Under the pieces are notes generated by a model, which made no database searches, was not told where the DNA came from, and worked only from the letters and a program-made list of their open reading frames with translations. DNA of 64,000 bases, from positions 1-64,000 of the forward strand of contig DASTBT010000129.1 in the NCBI GenBank assembly GCA_035711865.1. Reading direction: 5' to 3'. Of this stretch, positions 32,041-41,066 are shown one piece after another. Each line of letters opens with the position of its first letter. The stretch's first letter is position 1. The DNA is from JAOUEA01 sp035711865. GTDB taxonomy: Bacteria > Actinomycetota > UBA4738 > HRBIN12. A program made the position numbers and the translations under genes.

Positions 32041-33465
32041 GTACCCCAGCCGACGCGGCAGCCTGGCCACGAAGTCCACGAACGGGTTGGGCTGCTCGCC
32101 GCGGTCCTCGACCTCGTCCTTGTGGCGGATCGCACGGTTCGCGATCAGCGCTCCCGGCGAACGGATCGGCTCGGGCGGGAACCGCATCGGGTCGGCGTCG
32201 ACGATGGGCAGGTCGAGCACCTCGTCGTAGCGCCCCAGTGCCCGGTGCGCGAGGATGCGCCCGCCGAGGTGAGCCGGACCGACCCCGTTCCCGGTGTACC
32301 CGAGCCCGTGGTGCACCGTGCCGCCCTCGAGCGTGCCGAAGAACGGCAGGTGCGAGCCCGAGACGTCGATCGGTCCGCCCCACCCCGCCTCGACGGGCAC
32401 CTCGGCGAAGCCCGGGAACATGCGGTGCAGGTCGGCGATCGCCACTCGCAGCGAGGCCTCGTCGTAGGCGAACCGCGGCCCGATCGAGCGGGCGAGGTCT
32501 GGCTGCATGCCACCCACACCGAACGCGATCCGACCGTCGGGCGTCGTGCGAACGTAGTGCAGCGCCGCCCGATAGTCGCTCAGGCCCGCGCCGTTCGTCC
32601 AGCCGATCTCTTCGATGCGCTCCGGCGCCGCGGCGGTCAGCACGATGTAGCTGCCGCGCACCGTGATCGCACGGCGGAAGCGTTTCCAGTGAGCGGCCCA
32701 TGCGTTGAGCGCGATCACGGTCGCGCCCGAACGCACGGTGCCCGCAGGGGTCTCGGCCACGGAGGGCGAACCCGCCCCGAACCGCGTGACGGGTGTGTGT
32801 TCGTGCACCCGCACGCCCATCTCCATCACCACCCGGCGCAGGCCGAGCGCGAGGCGTGCCGGCTGCACGGTCGCGCCGTACCGGCCGGCGATCCCGCCCC
32901 GGAACACGGGGGAGTCGACGAGGTTCCGCACCCCCTCGCCCGAGAGCACCTCGAAGTCGTCGGCGATCCCGAGCCGTTCGGCGGCGATCACTAGGTCGCC
33001 CCACGCCCCGATCTGGGTCTCCGACGCCGCGATCCCGAGATCGCCGTCGGCACGGAACCACGCGTCGACGGCGTGCTCCTCGCAGAAGGCGCCGATCGCC
33101 TCGACGCTCGCCTCACCTGCTCGACACAGGCGGAGCGCGGCCGCGTCGCCGAGCTGCCGGGTGAGGTGCGGCAGCTCGTTCCAGAAGCTGCTCACGAAGC
33201 CACCGTTGCGCCCGCTCGGGCCGCCGCCGCAGATGTCCTGCTCGAGCACGATCACGTCGACCGCGGGATCGAGCCGCTTCAGCTGGTACGCCGTCCACAA
33301 CCCCGTGTATCCGCCACCGAGGATGGCCACGTCGGCGGTGGTGTCGCCCTGCAGCGGCGGTGCGTTCTCGCCGGCGAACTCGGGTCGGGCGAGGGCCTCG
33401 CGGAGCCACCAGCTCCGCCCCTCGTCGGGCGGCACGGGCGTGACGGAGGTTTCGGTCGCGCTCAT
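32026..33465 (-). CDS. FAD-dependent oxidoreductase, DAO family (gamma-glutamylputrescine oxidase-like)
   Basis: A 479-residue DAO-type flavoenzyme. It opens with a Trp-rich segment (SWWLREAL), then the Rossmann motif VAILGGGYTGLWTAYQL about residue 51, IVLEQDICGGGPSGRNGGF about residue 81, and a C-terminal GLGYTGNGVGPAHLGGRI FAD loop. This order is typical of PuuB/OrdL-like amine oxidases. ATG 33465 is chosen because GAGGA precedes it by 5 nt. Likely oxidises a secondary amine or amino-acid derivative with O2, producing H2O2; substrate unknown. Its 3' end is part of a tandem repeat. Confidence 0.9.
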   Translation of the reverse strand: MSATETSVTPVPPDEGRSWWLREALARPEFAGENAPPLQGDTTADVAILGGGYTGLWTAYQLKRLDPAVDVIVLEQDICGGGPSGRNGGFVSSFWNELPHLTRQLGDAAALRLCRAGEASVEAIGAFCEEHAVDAWFRADGDLGIAASETQIGAWGDLVIAAERLGIADDFEVLSGEGVRNLVDSPVFRGGIAGRYGATVQPARLALGLRRVVMEMGVRVHEHTPVTRFGAGSPSVAETPAGTVRSGATVIALNAWAAHWKRFRRAITVRGSYIVLTAAAPERIEEIGWTNGAGLSDYRAALHYVRTTPDGRIAFGVGGMQPDLARSIGPRFAYDEASLRVAIADLHRMFPGFAEVPVEAGWGGPIDVSGSHLPFFGTLEGGTVHHGLGYTGNGVGPAHLGGRILAHRALGRYDEVLDLPIVDADPMRFPPEPIRSPGALIANRAIRHKDEVEDRGEQPNPFVDFVARLPRRLGYNLGP

Positions 33466-33625
33466 CGCGTTCCTCAGCGTATCGTCCGAACGAGCGCGCG
33501 GCGTCCCCGCCGGGCGGGCATCGGCCCGACAATGGGGGGCGGAACCGGACGATCGGTGTCCGTCGGGGGGTCGCCGCCGGTTGCTACGGTGATGGCCCAC
33601 GTTTCCGTCTCAGGAAGGATCTCCG

Positions 33626-35302
33626 ATGGTCGGCGAGCGCCCCCGTAGTTGGGAGGTCACGGAAGGCCCGCAGCGGGCCCCCGCCCGAGCGATGTTGCGC
33701 GCCGTCGGCCTCAGCGAGGAAGACTTCTCCAAGCCGCAGGTCGCGGTCGCCTCGAGCTGGAACGAGGTCACGCCCTGCAACTACCACCTCGACAAGCTGG
33801 CGGCGCTCGCGAAGGAAGGCGTCCGCCAGGGCGACGCCGTGCCGATCGAGTTCACGACGATCGCCGTGAGCGACGGCATCGCGATGGGTCACGAGGGCAT
33901 GAAGGCGTCGCTGATGAGCCGTGACCTGATCGCCGACTCGGTCGAGCTCGTGCTCCATGCCGAGCGCATGGACGCCCTCGTCGGCATCGCCGGCTGCGAC
34001 AAGAGCGAGCCCGGCATGCTGATGGCGATGGCCCGCACGAACCTGCCGAGCGTGTACCTCTACGGCGGCACGATCCTGCCCGGTACCCACCGCGGCCGTG
34101 ACATCACGATCCAGGATGTCTTCGAGGCGGTCGGCTCCCACGCGAAGGGAACCATCGACGACGACGAGCTGCGTGACATCGAGCGGGCCGCATGCCCCAC
34201 CACCGGATCGTGCGCCGGCATGTACACCGCCAACACGATGGCGGCGGTCGGCGAGGCGATCGGCATGTCGCTGCCGGGTTCGGCGTCGCCGCCGGCGGTC
34301 GATTACCGGCGAGAGGTTGCCGCTCGCGAGTCGGGCATACACGCCGCGCAGCTCGTGGCCGAGGGCGGCCCGCTGCCGCGCGACATCCTGACCAAGGAAG
34401 CCTTCGAGAACGCGATCGCGGTCGTGATGGCGCTGGCGGGCTCGACGAACGCCGTGCTGCACCTGCTCGCGATCGCGCGCGAGGCCCACGTCGAGCTGCA
34501 GCTCGACGACTTCGACCGCGTCGCCCGCGACGTGCCACACCTCGTCGACGTGCGTCCCGCCGGACGCTTCGTGATGAGCGACATCGACCGCGTCGGCGGC
34601 GTGCAGGTCGTGATGCGCGAGCTGCTCGAAGCCGGCCTGCTGCACGGCGAGTGCCTGACCGTGACCGGGAAGTCGATCGCGGACAACCTCGCCGCGATGG
34701 AGGTCGCCGCGCCCGACGGCGAGGTCGTGCACCCGCCGAGCGATCCGATCCACCCGTGGGGCGGGCTCGCGATCCTGCGAGGGAACATCGCTCCCGACGG
34801 CGCCGTGATCAAGGTCGCCGGCGCCGCCGCGACCTCGTTCGAGGGCACGGCGAGGTGCTTCGACTCCGAGCAGGCCGCGTTCGAGGCGGTCACCGGCGGC
34901 GCGATCGCTGTGGGCGACGTGATCGTGATCCGCTACGAGGGCCCCAAGGGCTCGCCCGGCATGCCCGAGATGCTCGCGGTCACGGCGGCCGTGGCGGGCG
35001 CCGGTCTCGGCAAGGACGTCGCGCTGATCACCGACGGACGCTTCAGCGGCGCGACGAAGGGCTTCAGCGTGGGCCACATCGCGCCGGAGGCGTTCGTGGG
35101 CGGGCCGATCGCCCTCGTGCGCGACGGCGACCGGGTCCGCATCGACGCCGACGCCCGGGCGATCGAGGTGCTCGTCGACGACGCGGAGCTCGAACGCCGC
35201 CGGGGCGGATGGAAGCAACCCGACCCCAGGTACACACAGGGCGCGCTCGCGAAGTACGCGCGCGAGGTCGGCTCGGCCGATCACGGCGCCGTCACCTGGT
35301 AG
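33626..35302 (+). CDS. ilvD: Dihydroxy-acid dehydratase
   Basis: A 558-residue Fe-S dehydratase converting 2,3-dihydroxy-isovalerate (and the methylvalerate analogue) to the 2-oxo acids, the third common step of valine and isoleucine synthesis. Cluster-ligand cysteines are visible in IAGCDKSEPGML and CPTTGSCAGMYTANTM, with further family blocks GTHRGRDITIQDVFEA, GRFSGATKGFSVGHIAPEA and the catalytic-region Ser in that block. AGGAAGGA precedes the ATG. It is separate from the ilvBNC operon 12 kb away. Length is normal. Confidence 0.96.
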   Translation: MVGERPRSWEVTEGPQRAPARAMLRAVGLSEEDFSKPQVAVASSWNEVTPCNYHLDKLAALAKEGVRQGDAVPIEFTTIAVSDGIAMGHEGMKASLMSRDLIADSVELVLHAERMDALVGIAGCDKSEPGMLMAMARTNLPSVYLYGGTILPGTHRGRDITIQDVFEAVGSHAKGTIDDDELRDIERAACPTTGSCAGMYTANTMAAVGEAIGMSLPGSASPPAVDYRREVAARESGIHAAQLVAEGGPLPRDILTKEAFENAIAVVMALAGSTNAVLHLLAIAREAHVELQLDDFDRVARDVPHLVDVRPAGRFVMSDIDRVGGVQVVMRELLEAGLLHGECLTVTGKSIADNLAAMEVAAPDGEVVHPPSDPIHPWGGLAILRGNIAPDGAVIKVAGAAATSFEGTARCFDSEQAAFEAVTGGAIAVGDVIVIRYEGPKGSPGMPEMLAVTAAVAGAGLGKDVALITDGRFSGATKGFSVGHIAPEAFVGGPIALVRDGDRVRIDADARAIEVLVDDAELERRRGGWKQPDPRYTQGALAKYAREVGSADHGAVTW

Positions 35303-35438
35303 TCAGGGCCGGGCACGGCCGTGGAGCCGGGGCGCTCGCTCCCGGGACCGTGTCAGGCTCATCCCCTCAGGCGTGACTCGACGTTCGACCGGCCGCGTAG
35401 CCGGTCGATGGCCGGGCCGGTCGATGGAAGGCCGCGTG

Positions 35439-35444
35439 TAGACT
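35439..35444 (+). promoter_or_regulatory. -10 element before thrC mini-ORF
   Basis: TAGACT, 9 nt before the ATG at 35454. The same hexamer and the same 9-nt spacing occur at the ilv leader peptide. Upstream, GCCGGTCGATGG is repeated at 35400-35411 and 35416-35427 and may bind a regulator. Confidence 0.5.
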
Positions 35445-35453
35445 GCCGCCCTC

Positions 35454-35510
35454 ATGTGTGAGCGCACCCGAGCTTGCATCCCGACCGGCGCAGCGAGCTC
35501 CCGGCCGTGA
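35454..35510 (+). CDS. Putative leaderless leader peptide overlapping thrC start
   Basis: An 18-codon ORF (MCERTRACIPTGAASSRP) beginning 9 nt after TAGACT and ending in TGA that overlaps the thrC GTG start by 4 nt (GTGA). It contains two Thr, one Ile and two Cys codons. There is little Shine-Dalgarno support for thrC itself, so translation of this mini-ORF could deliver ribosomes to thrC by coupling. Whether it also senses amino-acid charging is unknown; no terminator hairpin is seen. Confidence 0.45.
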   Translation: MCERTRACIPTGAASSRP

Positions 35511-36751
35511 CCACTCACCCCCAGATCACGACGCCTGCCGCGTTGCAGTGCCGCATCTGCGGTCAGCAGTACTCGGTCGAGCCGCTCACGATCTGTGAGG
35601 AGTGTTTCGGTCCTCTCGAGCCCGCCTACGATCTCCAATCGATCGACGGGGTCGACTTCCGCAAGCAAGCGGAAGCCGGACCGCAGACGCTCTGGCGATA
35701 CGAATCGCTCCTGCCGGGCGGGCCGGGCATCGAGCGGGTCGACCTCGGGGCCGGGTTCACGCCGTTCCGCAAGGCGGACAACCTGGCGTCCGCGCTCGGC
35801 CACGACGGCACGATCTGGGTGAAGGACGACTCGGTGAACCCGTCGAACTCCTTCAAGGACCGGGTCGTGAGCGTCGCGACCACGATGGCGCGCGCGTTCG
35901 GGTTCGAGGCGATCTCGTGCGCATCGACGGGGAACCTCGCGAACGCGACGGCGGCGCACGCCGCGAAGGCCGGAATCCCGAGCTACGTCTTCGTGCCCGA
36001 CGATCTCGAGCGCGCGAAGATCCTCGCGACCGAGGCCTACGGCGCCAAGGTCGTGGCGGTCAAGGGCAACTACGACGACGTGAACCGAATGTGCAGCGAG
36101 GTCGCCGACGCCCTGCCATGGGCGTTCGTCAACGTGAACATGCGCCCGTATTACGCCGAGGGTTCGAAGTCGCTCGGGTTCGAGACCGCCGAGCAGCTCG
36201 GCTGGCGGCTGCCCGACCACGTTGTGGTGCCGATCGCGTCGGGCGCGCTGCTCACGAAGCTCCACCGGGCCTTCGGCGAGCTGATCGCGATCGGCGCGGT
36301 CGAGGAGAAGCCGTACCGGGTCTCCGGCGCGCAGGCCGAGGGGTGCCGGCCGGTCGCGCAGGCGTTCCTCGACGGAGCCGACGACATCACGCCGGTCAAA
36401 CCCGACACGATCGCGCGCTCGCTCGCGATCGGCGCGCCGGCCGACGGCTTCTTCGCCCTGAAGGTCGCGCGGCAGACCGGGGGCCACATCGAGTGGTGTA
36501 CGGAGCAGGAGATCCGCGAGGGCATCACGTTGCTTGCGAGCACCGAGGGCGTGTTCACCGAGACGGCCGGCGGCGTCACGATCGCGAACCTCAAGCGCAT
36601 GGTCGAGCAGGGCATCGTGAGGCCCGGCGAAGAGATCGTCGCCTACGTGACCGGCAACGGCTACAAGACGATCGACGCGCTCGAGGGGTTCATCGAGCCG
36701 AGCTACCACGTGGCTCCCGACCTCGACGAGTTCCTCGCCGTGCTGGACTGA
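35507..36751 (+). CDS. thrC: Threonine synthase
   Basis: A 414-residue PLP enzyme converting O-phosphohomoserine to threonine. It begins with a four-cysteine zinc-ribbon-like segment (LQCRICGQQYSV and CEECFGPLEP, about residues 14-40), then the PLP lysine in NPSNSFKDRVVS (about 117), the CASTGNLANATAAHAAKAG block and the C-terminal AYVTGNGYKTIDAL. The GTG at 35507 lies in a 4-nt overlap with a mini-ORF; an alternative TTG at 35474 is in frame. Threonine feeds the isoleucine pathway encoded elsewhere in the window, although the citramalate route here could bypass it. Confidence 0.93.
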   Translation: MTTHPQITTPAALQCRICGQQYSVEPLTICEECFGPLEPAYDLQSIDGVDFRKQAEAGPQTLWRYESLLPGGPGIERVDLGAGFTPFRKADNLASALGHDGTIWVKDDSVNPSNSFKDRVVSVATTMARAFGFEAISCASTGNLANATAAHAAKAGIPSYVFVPDDLERAKILATEAYGAKVVAVKGNYDDVNRMCSEVADALPWAFVNVNMRPYYAEGSKSLGFETAEQLGWRLPDHVVVPIASGALLTKLHRAFGELIAIGAVEEKPYRVSGAQAEGCRPVAQAFLDGADDITPVKPDTIARSLAIGAPADGFFALKVARQTGGHIEWCTEQEIREGITLLASTEGVFTETAGGVTIANLKRMVEQGIVRPGEEIVAYVTGNGYKTIDALEGFIEPSYHVAPDLDEFLAVLD

Positions 36752-36755
36752 GATC

Positions 36756-37301
36756 GTGCACGACTACTGGCACGCGGTGGCCATGCTCCGGCTCGACCGG
36801 CCGCGAGGCCTCATCGAGCTCGAGACGTGCTTCGCCGGCGGCAAGGCGGCGGAGGGGTTGGTCGGATTCCGTCGGGGAAGGCTGCTCGCCACGACCTGGG
36901 GCTACGGGCTCGACGGTGCCTTCGAGGGTCTTGCTCGGCTGTGGCTGCCGTGGCAGGGCAAGGAGTTCTCTCGGTTGTCCGCCGAAGGCGTCAACCTGTT
37001 CACGCCTGGTGGGCGACGGGCGATCAGGGTCGCCTTCCCTCGGTACGCGGGGCTCGCCGACGGCGAGGAAGGCGCGTCGGGCTTCCGCTTCGCGACCAGC
37101 ATCGGACCGAGCGTGACCGATCCCGGTCTCACGGTCCTCCGGCTCGACTACCGGAGCGTCGAGGAGAACCCGGCGACCGTGCGGCGTGCGCTCGACGAGC
37201 TCGTGCAGATCGATCACGGACTCTTCCTCGGGCAGGCCTTCTACAAGCGCAGGGGTGGGCTCGGCAGGATCGCCTGGTTCGCACTGGAAGCCGACGGTTG
37301 A
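36756..37301 (+). CDS. Conserved hypothetical protein
   Basis: A 181-residue soluble protein starting at GTG 36756, 4 bp after thrC, so probably co-transcribed. Features are TWGYGLDGAFEGLARLWLPWQGKEF in the middle (Trp/Gly-rich) and a C-terminal SRT-like YKRRGGLGRIAWFALE stretch that recalls proteins in the lipocalin/START-like range, without a firm family. No TM or signal peptide. Function unknown. Confidence 0.62.
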   Translation: MHDYWHAVAMLRLDRPRGLIELETCFAGGKAAEGLVGFRRGRLLATTWGYGLDGAFEGLARLWLPWQGKEFSRLSAEGVNLFTPGGRRAIRVAFPRYAGLADGEEGASGFRFATSIGPSVTDPGLTVLRLDYRSVEENPATVRRALDELVQIDHGLFLGQAFYKRRGGLGRIAWFALEADG

Positions 37302-37317
37302 GCGAGCGGCGCCGGCG

Positions 37318-38265
37318 TCAGCCGAACAGCAGCACCGCCGCGACCATCGTCGCGATCGAGAGCACCGTGCTGGCGATGAGCGCCGACGCCGACTCGGATT
37401 CGTAGGCGCCGTACCGCACGGCGAACATGGGTCCGACCACCGACGCGGGCATGGCGGTGAGGATCACGGCCTCGCTCTTCGCGACGCCGGTGATGCCCAA
37501 CACGGCGGCGATGCCGATCATCGCCGCCGGCTGTGCGACGTTCTTGATGATCGCGAGCGCGATCGGCTCGACGCCGAACGTCACGCGGAACCGCGCGATG
37601 ATCAGCCCAGATGCGAACAGCGCGACGGCCGACGTGGCCTGCCCGATGAGGTCGAGGCTCGCGTCGAAGGGTTCCGGGGGATCGAACCCCACCAGGACGA
37701 GCGCCAGCGCGAGGAAGGGCGACCACACGATCGACCTCGAGGCCGTGGTGATCAGCACCCGGCGGAGCACGGTGCCGAAGCTCTGGTCCTCGTCGGTGGG
37801 ACGGGTCCCCCACTCCAGGATCACGATCGCCACCGGCAGGATCACGGCGTTGACCGCGATCGCGTAGAGCGAGATCGCGAGCGAGCTGCTCGACTTCCGG
37901 AACAAGGCGTCGAGGATGGGGGTGCCCATGAACGCGGCGGTGGGGACCGCGATCATCAGCGCGATGATCGCGCTCGAGGCGAGGTCCCGCCTCAGCACGG
38001 TGCGACCGAGCACCAGCCCGAGCCCCATGAACAGCAGTTGCACCGCCGTGACGCCGATGAACAACGCCACGTCGCCCAGCAGCGCTGAGCGTGGCGTCGC
38101 GACGACGCCGACGAACACCATCGCCGGGAGGGCGAACCCCAGCACGAACTCGTTGAAGCCCTCGACCTGGTCGGCATCGAAGATCTTCCGCGCTCCGGCC
38201 AGGTACCCGAGGCCGATCACCACGAACACGGGGATCAGCACGGAGATGATGTCGGCGACGCTCAT
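37318..38265 (-). CDS. AEC family transporter (auxin efflux carrier type)
   Basis: A 315-residue membrane protein with ten hydrophobic segments in two halves, opening IISVLIPVFVVIGLGYLAG and including the second-half NVAQPAAMIGIAAVLGITG, characteristic of the AEC/MleP family. Bacterial members export or import organic acids such as malate. Start at ATG 38265; a TAGCGT element (38281-38276) lies 10 nt upstream. Substrate unknown. Confidence 0.88.
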   Translation of the reverse strand: MSVADIISVLIPVFVVIGLGYLAGARKIFDADQVEGFNEFVLGFALPAMVFVGVVATPRSALLGDVALFIGVTAVQLLFMGLGLVLGRTVLRRDLASSAIIALMIAVPTAAFMGTPILDALFRKSSSSLAISLYAIAVNAVILPVAIVILEWGTRPTDEDQSFGTVLRRVLITTASRSIVWSPFLALALVLVGFDPPEPFDASLDLIGQATSAVALFASGLIIARFRVTFGVEPIALAIIKNVAQPAAMIGIAAVLGITGVAKSEAVILTAMPASVVGPMFAVRYGAYESESASALIASTVLSIATMVAAVLLFG

Positions 38266-38327
38266 GTGGGTCTGCACGCTAACGCGTCCCGGGCGCCGCG
38301 CGTCGACGATCCGGTGTTCCGTCGGCG

Positions 38328-39242
38328 TCAGCCCGCCGGCTCGAGGGCGCCCAGCCATCGATCGAATCGACCGTCCGCCGAACCCTCTGCCACCGTGGCG
38401 AGCTGCCGTTCAGCGGCCGCCGCCTCGGCCGACGAAGCCGGCGGAGACTCGGAGAGCGTCCGCATCGCGGCGAGGTAGGTGGCCGTCATCCGCATCAGCA
38501 TGAGCCGCGATCGGCCGGCGTCGTCCACCGCTCCGAAGTAGAGCCGGAGCATCGCCTCGCGCTGGTCCGCGGTGAGGGCGAGGTGTTCGGCCAGGCTGCC
38601 GAGGTCCTCGAACGGATCCCCGGCGCCGGCCCACCGATAGTCCACGATCTGCACCTGATCGCGGTCGAGGAACAGGCTCGACGGCGTGAGATCGCCATGG
38701 ATCGTGACCGCCGCGCGGCTCGGTGCGACCGTCACCTCGGCGATGCTTCGGATGGCTTCGGTGGCGACCGGCTCGGACCCGGGCATCGACGTGCCTCGGG
38801 CGATGGCGGCGCGGCGCAGGTCGCGAGCCTCTCGGAACGCCGAGCGTTCGCCGGTGGGAAGGGGGCACGAATGCAGGGCTCTGACCGACCCCACGAGCGA
38901 CGGCAGGACGCCGTCTCGGTCGAGGTCCCGAGGCGTGAGATGGCGACCGGGTGCGAAGCGGGTGATGAGGCAACCCAGCTGGGGCATCGACGCGACCACG
39001 TCGGGCGCCACGCCGGCGCTCGCCGCCGCCCGGGCCACCTCGAGCTCGACCGACGGATCCGTGTACGGCCGGTTGCCGGAGGGGGAGGTGAGTCGGAGCA
39101 CCGACAGCTCCTCGCCGACCCCGACCAGGTAGTGACGTTCGTCGTGTCCGATCGACACCGGCGTCACGTCGACCGCGTGGCCGCGCCACGCGCCCACAGC
39201 GCGGATCGCCGCCTCGAGCCGTGGATCGCGGCCTCGCCCCAT
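38328..39242 (-). CDS. APH/choline-kinase-fold phosphotransferase family protein
   Basis: A 304-residue kinase-like protein. The C-terminal lobe holds the catalytic loop HGDLTPSSLFL (Asp about 200) and the metal-binding Asp in VQIVDYRWAGAGDPFEDL, as in aminoglycoside phosphotransferase and choline kinase relatives. The usual Asn of the HxDxxxxN loop is replaced by Ser, which may weaken magnesium binding or mark a distinct subgroup. N-terminal glycine-rich ATP region is SIGHDERHYLVGVG. Start at 39242 is backed by TACGGT 8 nt upstream. It most resembles choline/ethanolamine kinase-like proteins; drug resistance should not be assumed. Confidence 0.78.
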   Translation of the reverse strand: MGRGRDPRLEAAIRAVGAWRGHAVDVTPVSIGHDERHYLVGVGEELSVLRLTSPSGNRPYTDPSVELEVARAAASAGVAPDVVASMPQLGCLITRFAPGRHLTPRDLDRDGVLPSLVGSVRALHSCPLPTGERSAFREARDLRRAAIARGTSMPGSEPVATEAIRSIAEVTVAPSRAAVTIHGDLTPSSLFLDRDQVQIVDYRWAGAGDPFEDLGSLAEHLALTADQREAMLRLYFGAVDDAGRSRLMLMRMTATYLAAMRTLSESPPASSAEAAAAERQLATVAEGSADGRFDRWLGALEPAG

Positions 39243-39250
39243 GGGCTCCG

Positions 39251-39256
39251 ACCGTA
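39251..39256 (-). promoter_or_regulatory. -10 element for kinase-fold gene
   Basis: TACGGT read leftward, 8 nt before the ATG at 39242. Confidence 0.4.
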
Positions 39257-39323
39257 CGAGGCGCGCTTCGCGAAGGTCAACGTCGAGCATCCGTCGGTGT
39301 GGTCCAACCGGTGCCGTTCCTGC

Positions 39324-39329
39324 TAGCGT
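39324..39329 (+). promoter_or_regulatory. Possible -10 element of cold-shock gene
   Basis: TAGCGT; initiation here would leave a 5' leader of about 125 nt before the cold-shock start, in keeping with the long structured leaders of csp genes. No clear -35. Confidence 0.35.
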
Positions 39330-39458
39330 TGTCGCCTGAGGGCACCGATCGCGGTTTGATGCTTCGAGCAGTTCCCTCACCCGGCTGTCACGGCCGGCGC
39401 CGACGGGCCAGCAGCATGCACGATGCCCGATCCGGCGGAAGGAAGGAGGGGATCGCAC

Positions 39459-39662
39459 GTGGCAACAGGAACCGTGAAGTGGTTCAGCTCCGAGAAGGGC
39501 TTCGGCTTCATCACCCCTGATGACGGCAGCGCAGATGTGTTCGTGCACTTCAGCGCGATCCAGGGTGAGGGCTACCGGAACCTCGACGAGAACCAGAAGG
39601 TCGAGTACGAGGTGACCCAAGGCCAGAAGGGCCCGCAGGCGGCCAACGTCCGCGGCGTCTGA
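39459..39662 (+). CDS. Cold shock protein
   Basis: A 67-residue CspA-family OB-fold protein binding single-stranded nucleic acid. RNP1 (KGFGFITP) and RNP2 (VFVHFSAI) are intact, and the length is standard. The GTG at 39459 is preceded by AAGGAGG about 9 nt away; the in-frame ATG at 39423 would add a non-conserved Arg/Gly-rich tail. Followed by a strong terminator hairpin. Confidence 0.96.
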   Translation: MATGTVKWFSSEKGFGFITPDDGSADVFVHFSAIQGEGYRNLDENQKVEYEVTQGQKGPQAANVRGV

Positions 39663-39680
39663 GACCTTCTCGCGTCTCAC

Positions 39681-39713
39681 GAACGGGGCCGGCGCTTCGC
39701 GCCGGCCCCGTTC
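39681..39713 (+). terminator. Factor-independent type hairpin after cold-shock gene
   Basis: Perfect 15-bp stem (39681-39695 with 39699-39713) with a 3-nt TTC loop, very GC-rich, followed by a short pyrimidine run rather than a long T tract. Typical of high-GC terminators. Confidence 0.8.
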
Positions 39714-39720
39714 TCCGTTC

Positions 39721-39726
39721 TAGAGT
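39721..39726 (+). promoter_or_regulatory. -10 element for PBP4 homologue
   Basis: TAGAGT, 9 nt before the ATG at 39736; no Shine-Dalgarno, suggesting a leaderless mRNA. Confidence 0.45.
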
Positions 39727-39735
39727 CCGCGACGG

Positions 39736-41046
39736 ATGGGTCGTCGATCCCCGCTGATGGCCTGCGCCTCTGGGCGCCGGCTCGCTGCGTTCGTCCTGGT
39801 GGTCGCCTGCGCGTGCTCGGCCTCGCCGGGTGCGCCGGATCGACCCGACAGCACACCGACGCCGCCGGCGGCTCAGGCACCGTCGTCTCCGTCCCTCTCG
39901 GCGCCTCCTGCGCCCGCTCCGGACGAACCGATCATCACGGTCCGGGTCTCGCACGCTCCGTGGACCGCAGCGATCGAGGCGACGGTCGGTGCGGCCGACG
40001 TCTCGGTCGCGGTCGGGACGGGGAGTCACATCCGCTTCCTGCATCTCGGCGAGAAGAGGCGCATCCCTGCCTCGAACCAGAAGCTGCTGACCTCGATGAC
40101 CGCGCTCGACACGTGGGGAGCTTCGTTCCGGTTCCCCACGACCGCCGTCGCCCGGAAGGCGTCACGAGGAGGTCTGATCGGCGGAGACCTGTTCCTCGTC
40201 GGGTCCGGCGATCCCGAGGTCGATGCTTCGGTGATCGCTCGGCTGGCCGACAGGATCCGTGCCGCGGGTGTCCGTCGGATCGACGGGTCCGTAGTGGGCG
40301 ACACCACGGCGTTCTCCCGGGAGTGGTGGGCGCCCGGTTGGGTGCCGGGGCTCTCGCGGAGCTTCGTGAACCGGACGACCGCGCTTGCGTTCGAGGGGAA
40401 CGCGGGCGCCCTCCCCGAACTGGCGGCCGCTCGGTCGTTGACCGCCTCGCTCGAGGCTCTCGGCGTCGTCGTCGCGGGCGAGCCGGAAGCGGGTGAAGCC
40501 CCCGACTCGGCCGCCGAGGTCACGCGCATCGCGTCGGCGCCGCTCGCGACGTTGCTGGCTACACAGAATCACGGCTCGGTGAACTTCTACGCCGAGTCGA
40601 TGCTCAAGGCGCTCGGAGCGGAAGCGACGAACGGGGTCGGATCGACCGAGGCGGGAGCGGCGGCCGTCGAACGATGGGCCGCCGACCGGGGCGAGAGCGT
40701 CCAGGTCCGCGACGGGTCGGGCCTCTCGCACGAAGACCGCATCTCGGCTCGGAGCCTCGTGAGCCTGTTGCTGCTGGCCCGTCGCGCGCCCTGGGGTAAC
40801 ACACTCGTAACGTCGCTTCCCGGTCCGGGCGAGGGCACCCTCGGACGTCGCCTGATCGGTCTCCCCGTGCACGCGAAGACGGGGACGTTGTTCGAGGTGC
40901 CGGTCTCGTCGCTCGCCGGGTACGTCGTCGACGCGTCCGGCAGCCCCGTCGCATTCGCATCGATCTCAAGGGGTCTCGACAAGGCAGCGGCGACCGTGAT
41001 CGAAGACGAGATCGTCCGCGTGATCGCCGGCGCGAGGGTCGGATGA
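39736..41046 (+). CDS. D-alanyl-D-alanine carboxypeptidase/endopeptidase, PBP4 (S13) family lipoprotein
   Basis: A 436-residue class C penicillin-binding protein trimming peptidoglycan. Active-site motifs are all present: SNQK in RIPASNQKLLTSM (about residue 114), SxN in GSVNFYAES (about 282) and KTG in VHAKTGTLFEV (about 377). The N-terminus has a signal with lipobox LVVACAC followed by a Pro/Ser/Ala linker of about 45 residues, so it is probably tethered to the outer face of the membrane. A second PBP4 homologue is encoded at 55190-56383. Confidence 0.92.
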   Translation: MGRRSPLMACASGRRLAAFVLVVACACSASPGAPDRPDSTPTPPAAQAPSSPSLSAPPAPAPDEPIITVRVSHAPWTAAIEATVGAADVSVAVGTGSHIRFLHLGEKRRIPASNQKLLTSMTALDTWGASFRFPTTAVARKASRGGLIGGDLFLVGSGDPEVDASVIARLADRIRAAGVRRIDGSVVGDTTAFSREWWAPGWVPGLSRSFVNRTTALAFEGNAGALPELAAARSLTASLEALGVVVAGEPEAGEAPDSAAEVTRIASAPLATLLATQNHGSVNFYAESMLKALGAEATNGVGSTEAGAAAVERWAADRGESVQVRDGSGLSHEDRISARSLVSLLLLARRAPWGNTLVTSLPGPGEGTLGRRLIGLPVHAKTGTLFEVPVSSLAGYVVDASGSPVAFASISRGLDKAAATVIEDEIVRVIAGARVG

Positions 41047-41066
41047 GCCGGGACCGTGCGCTCGCG

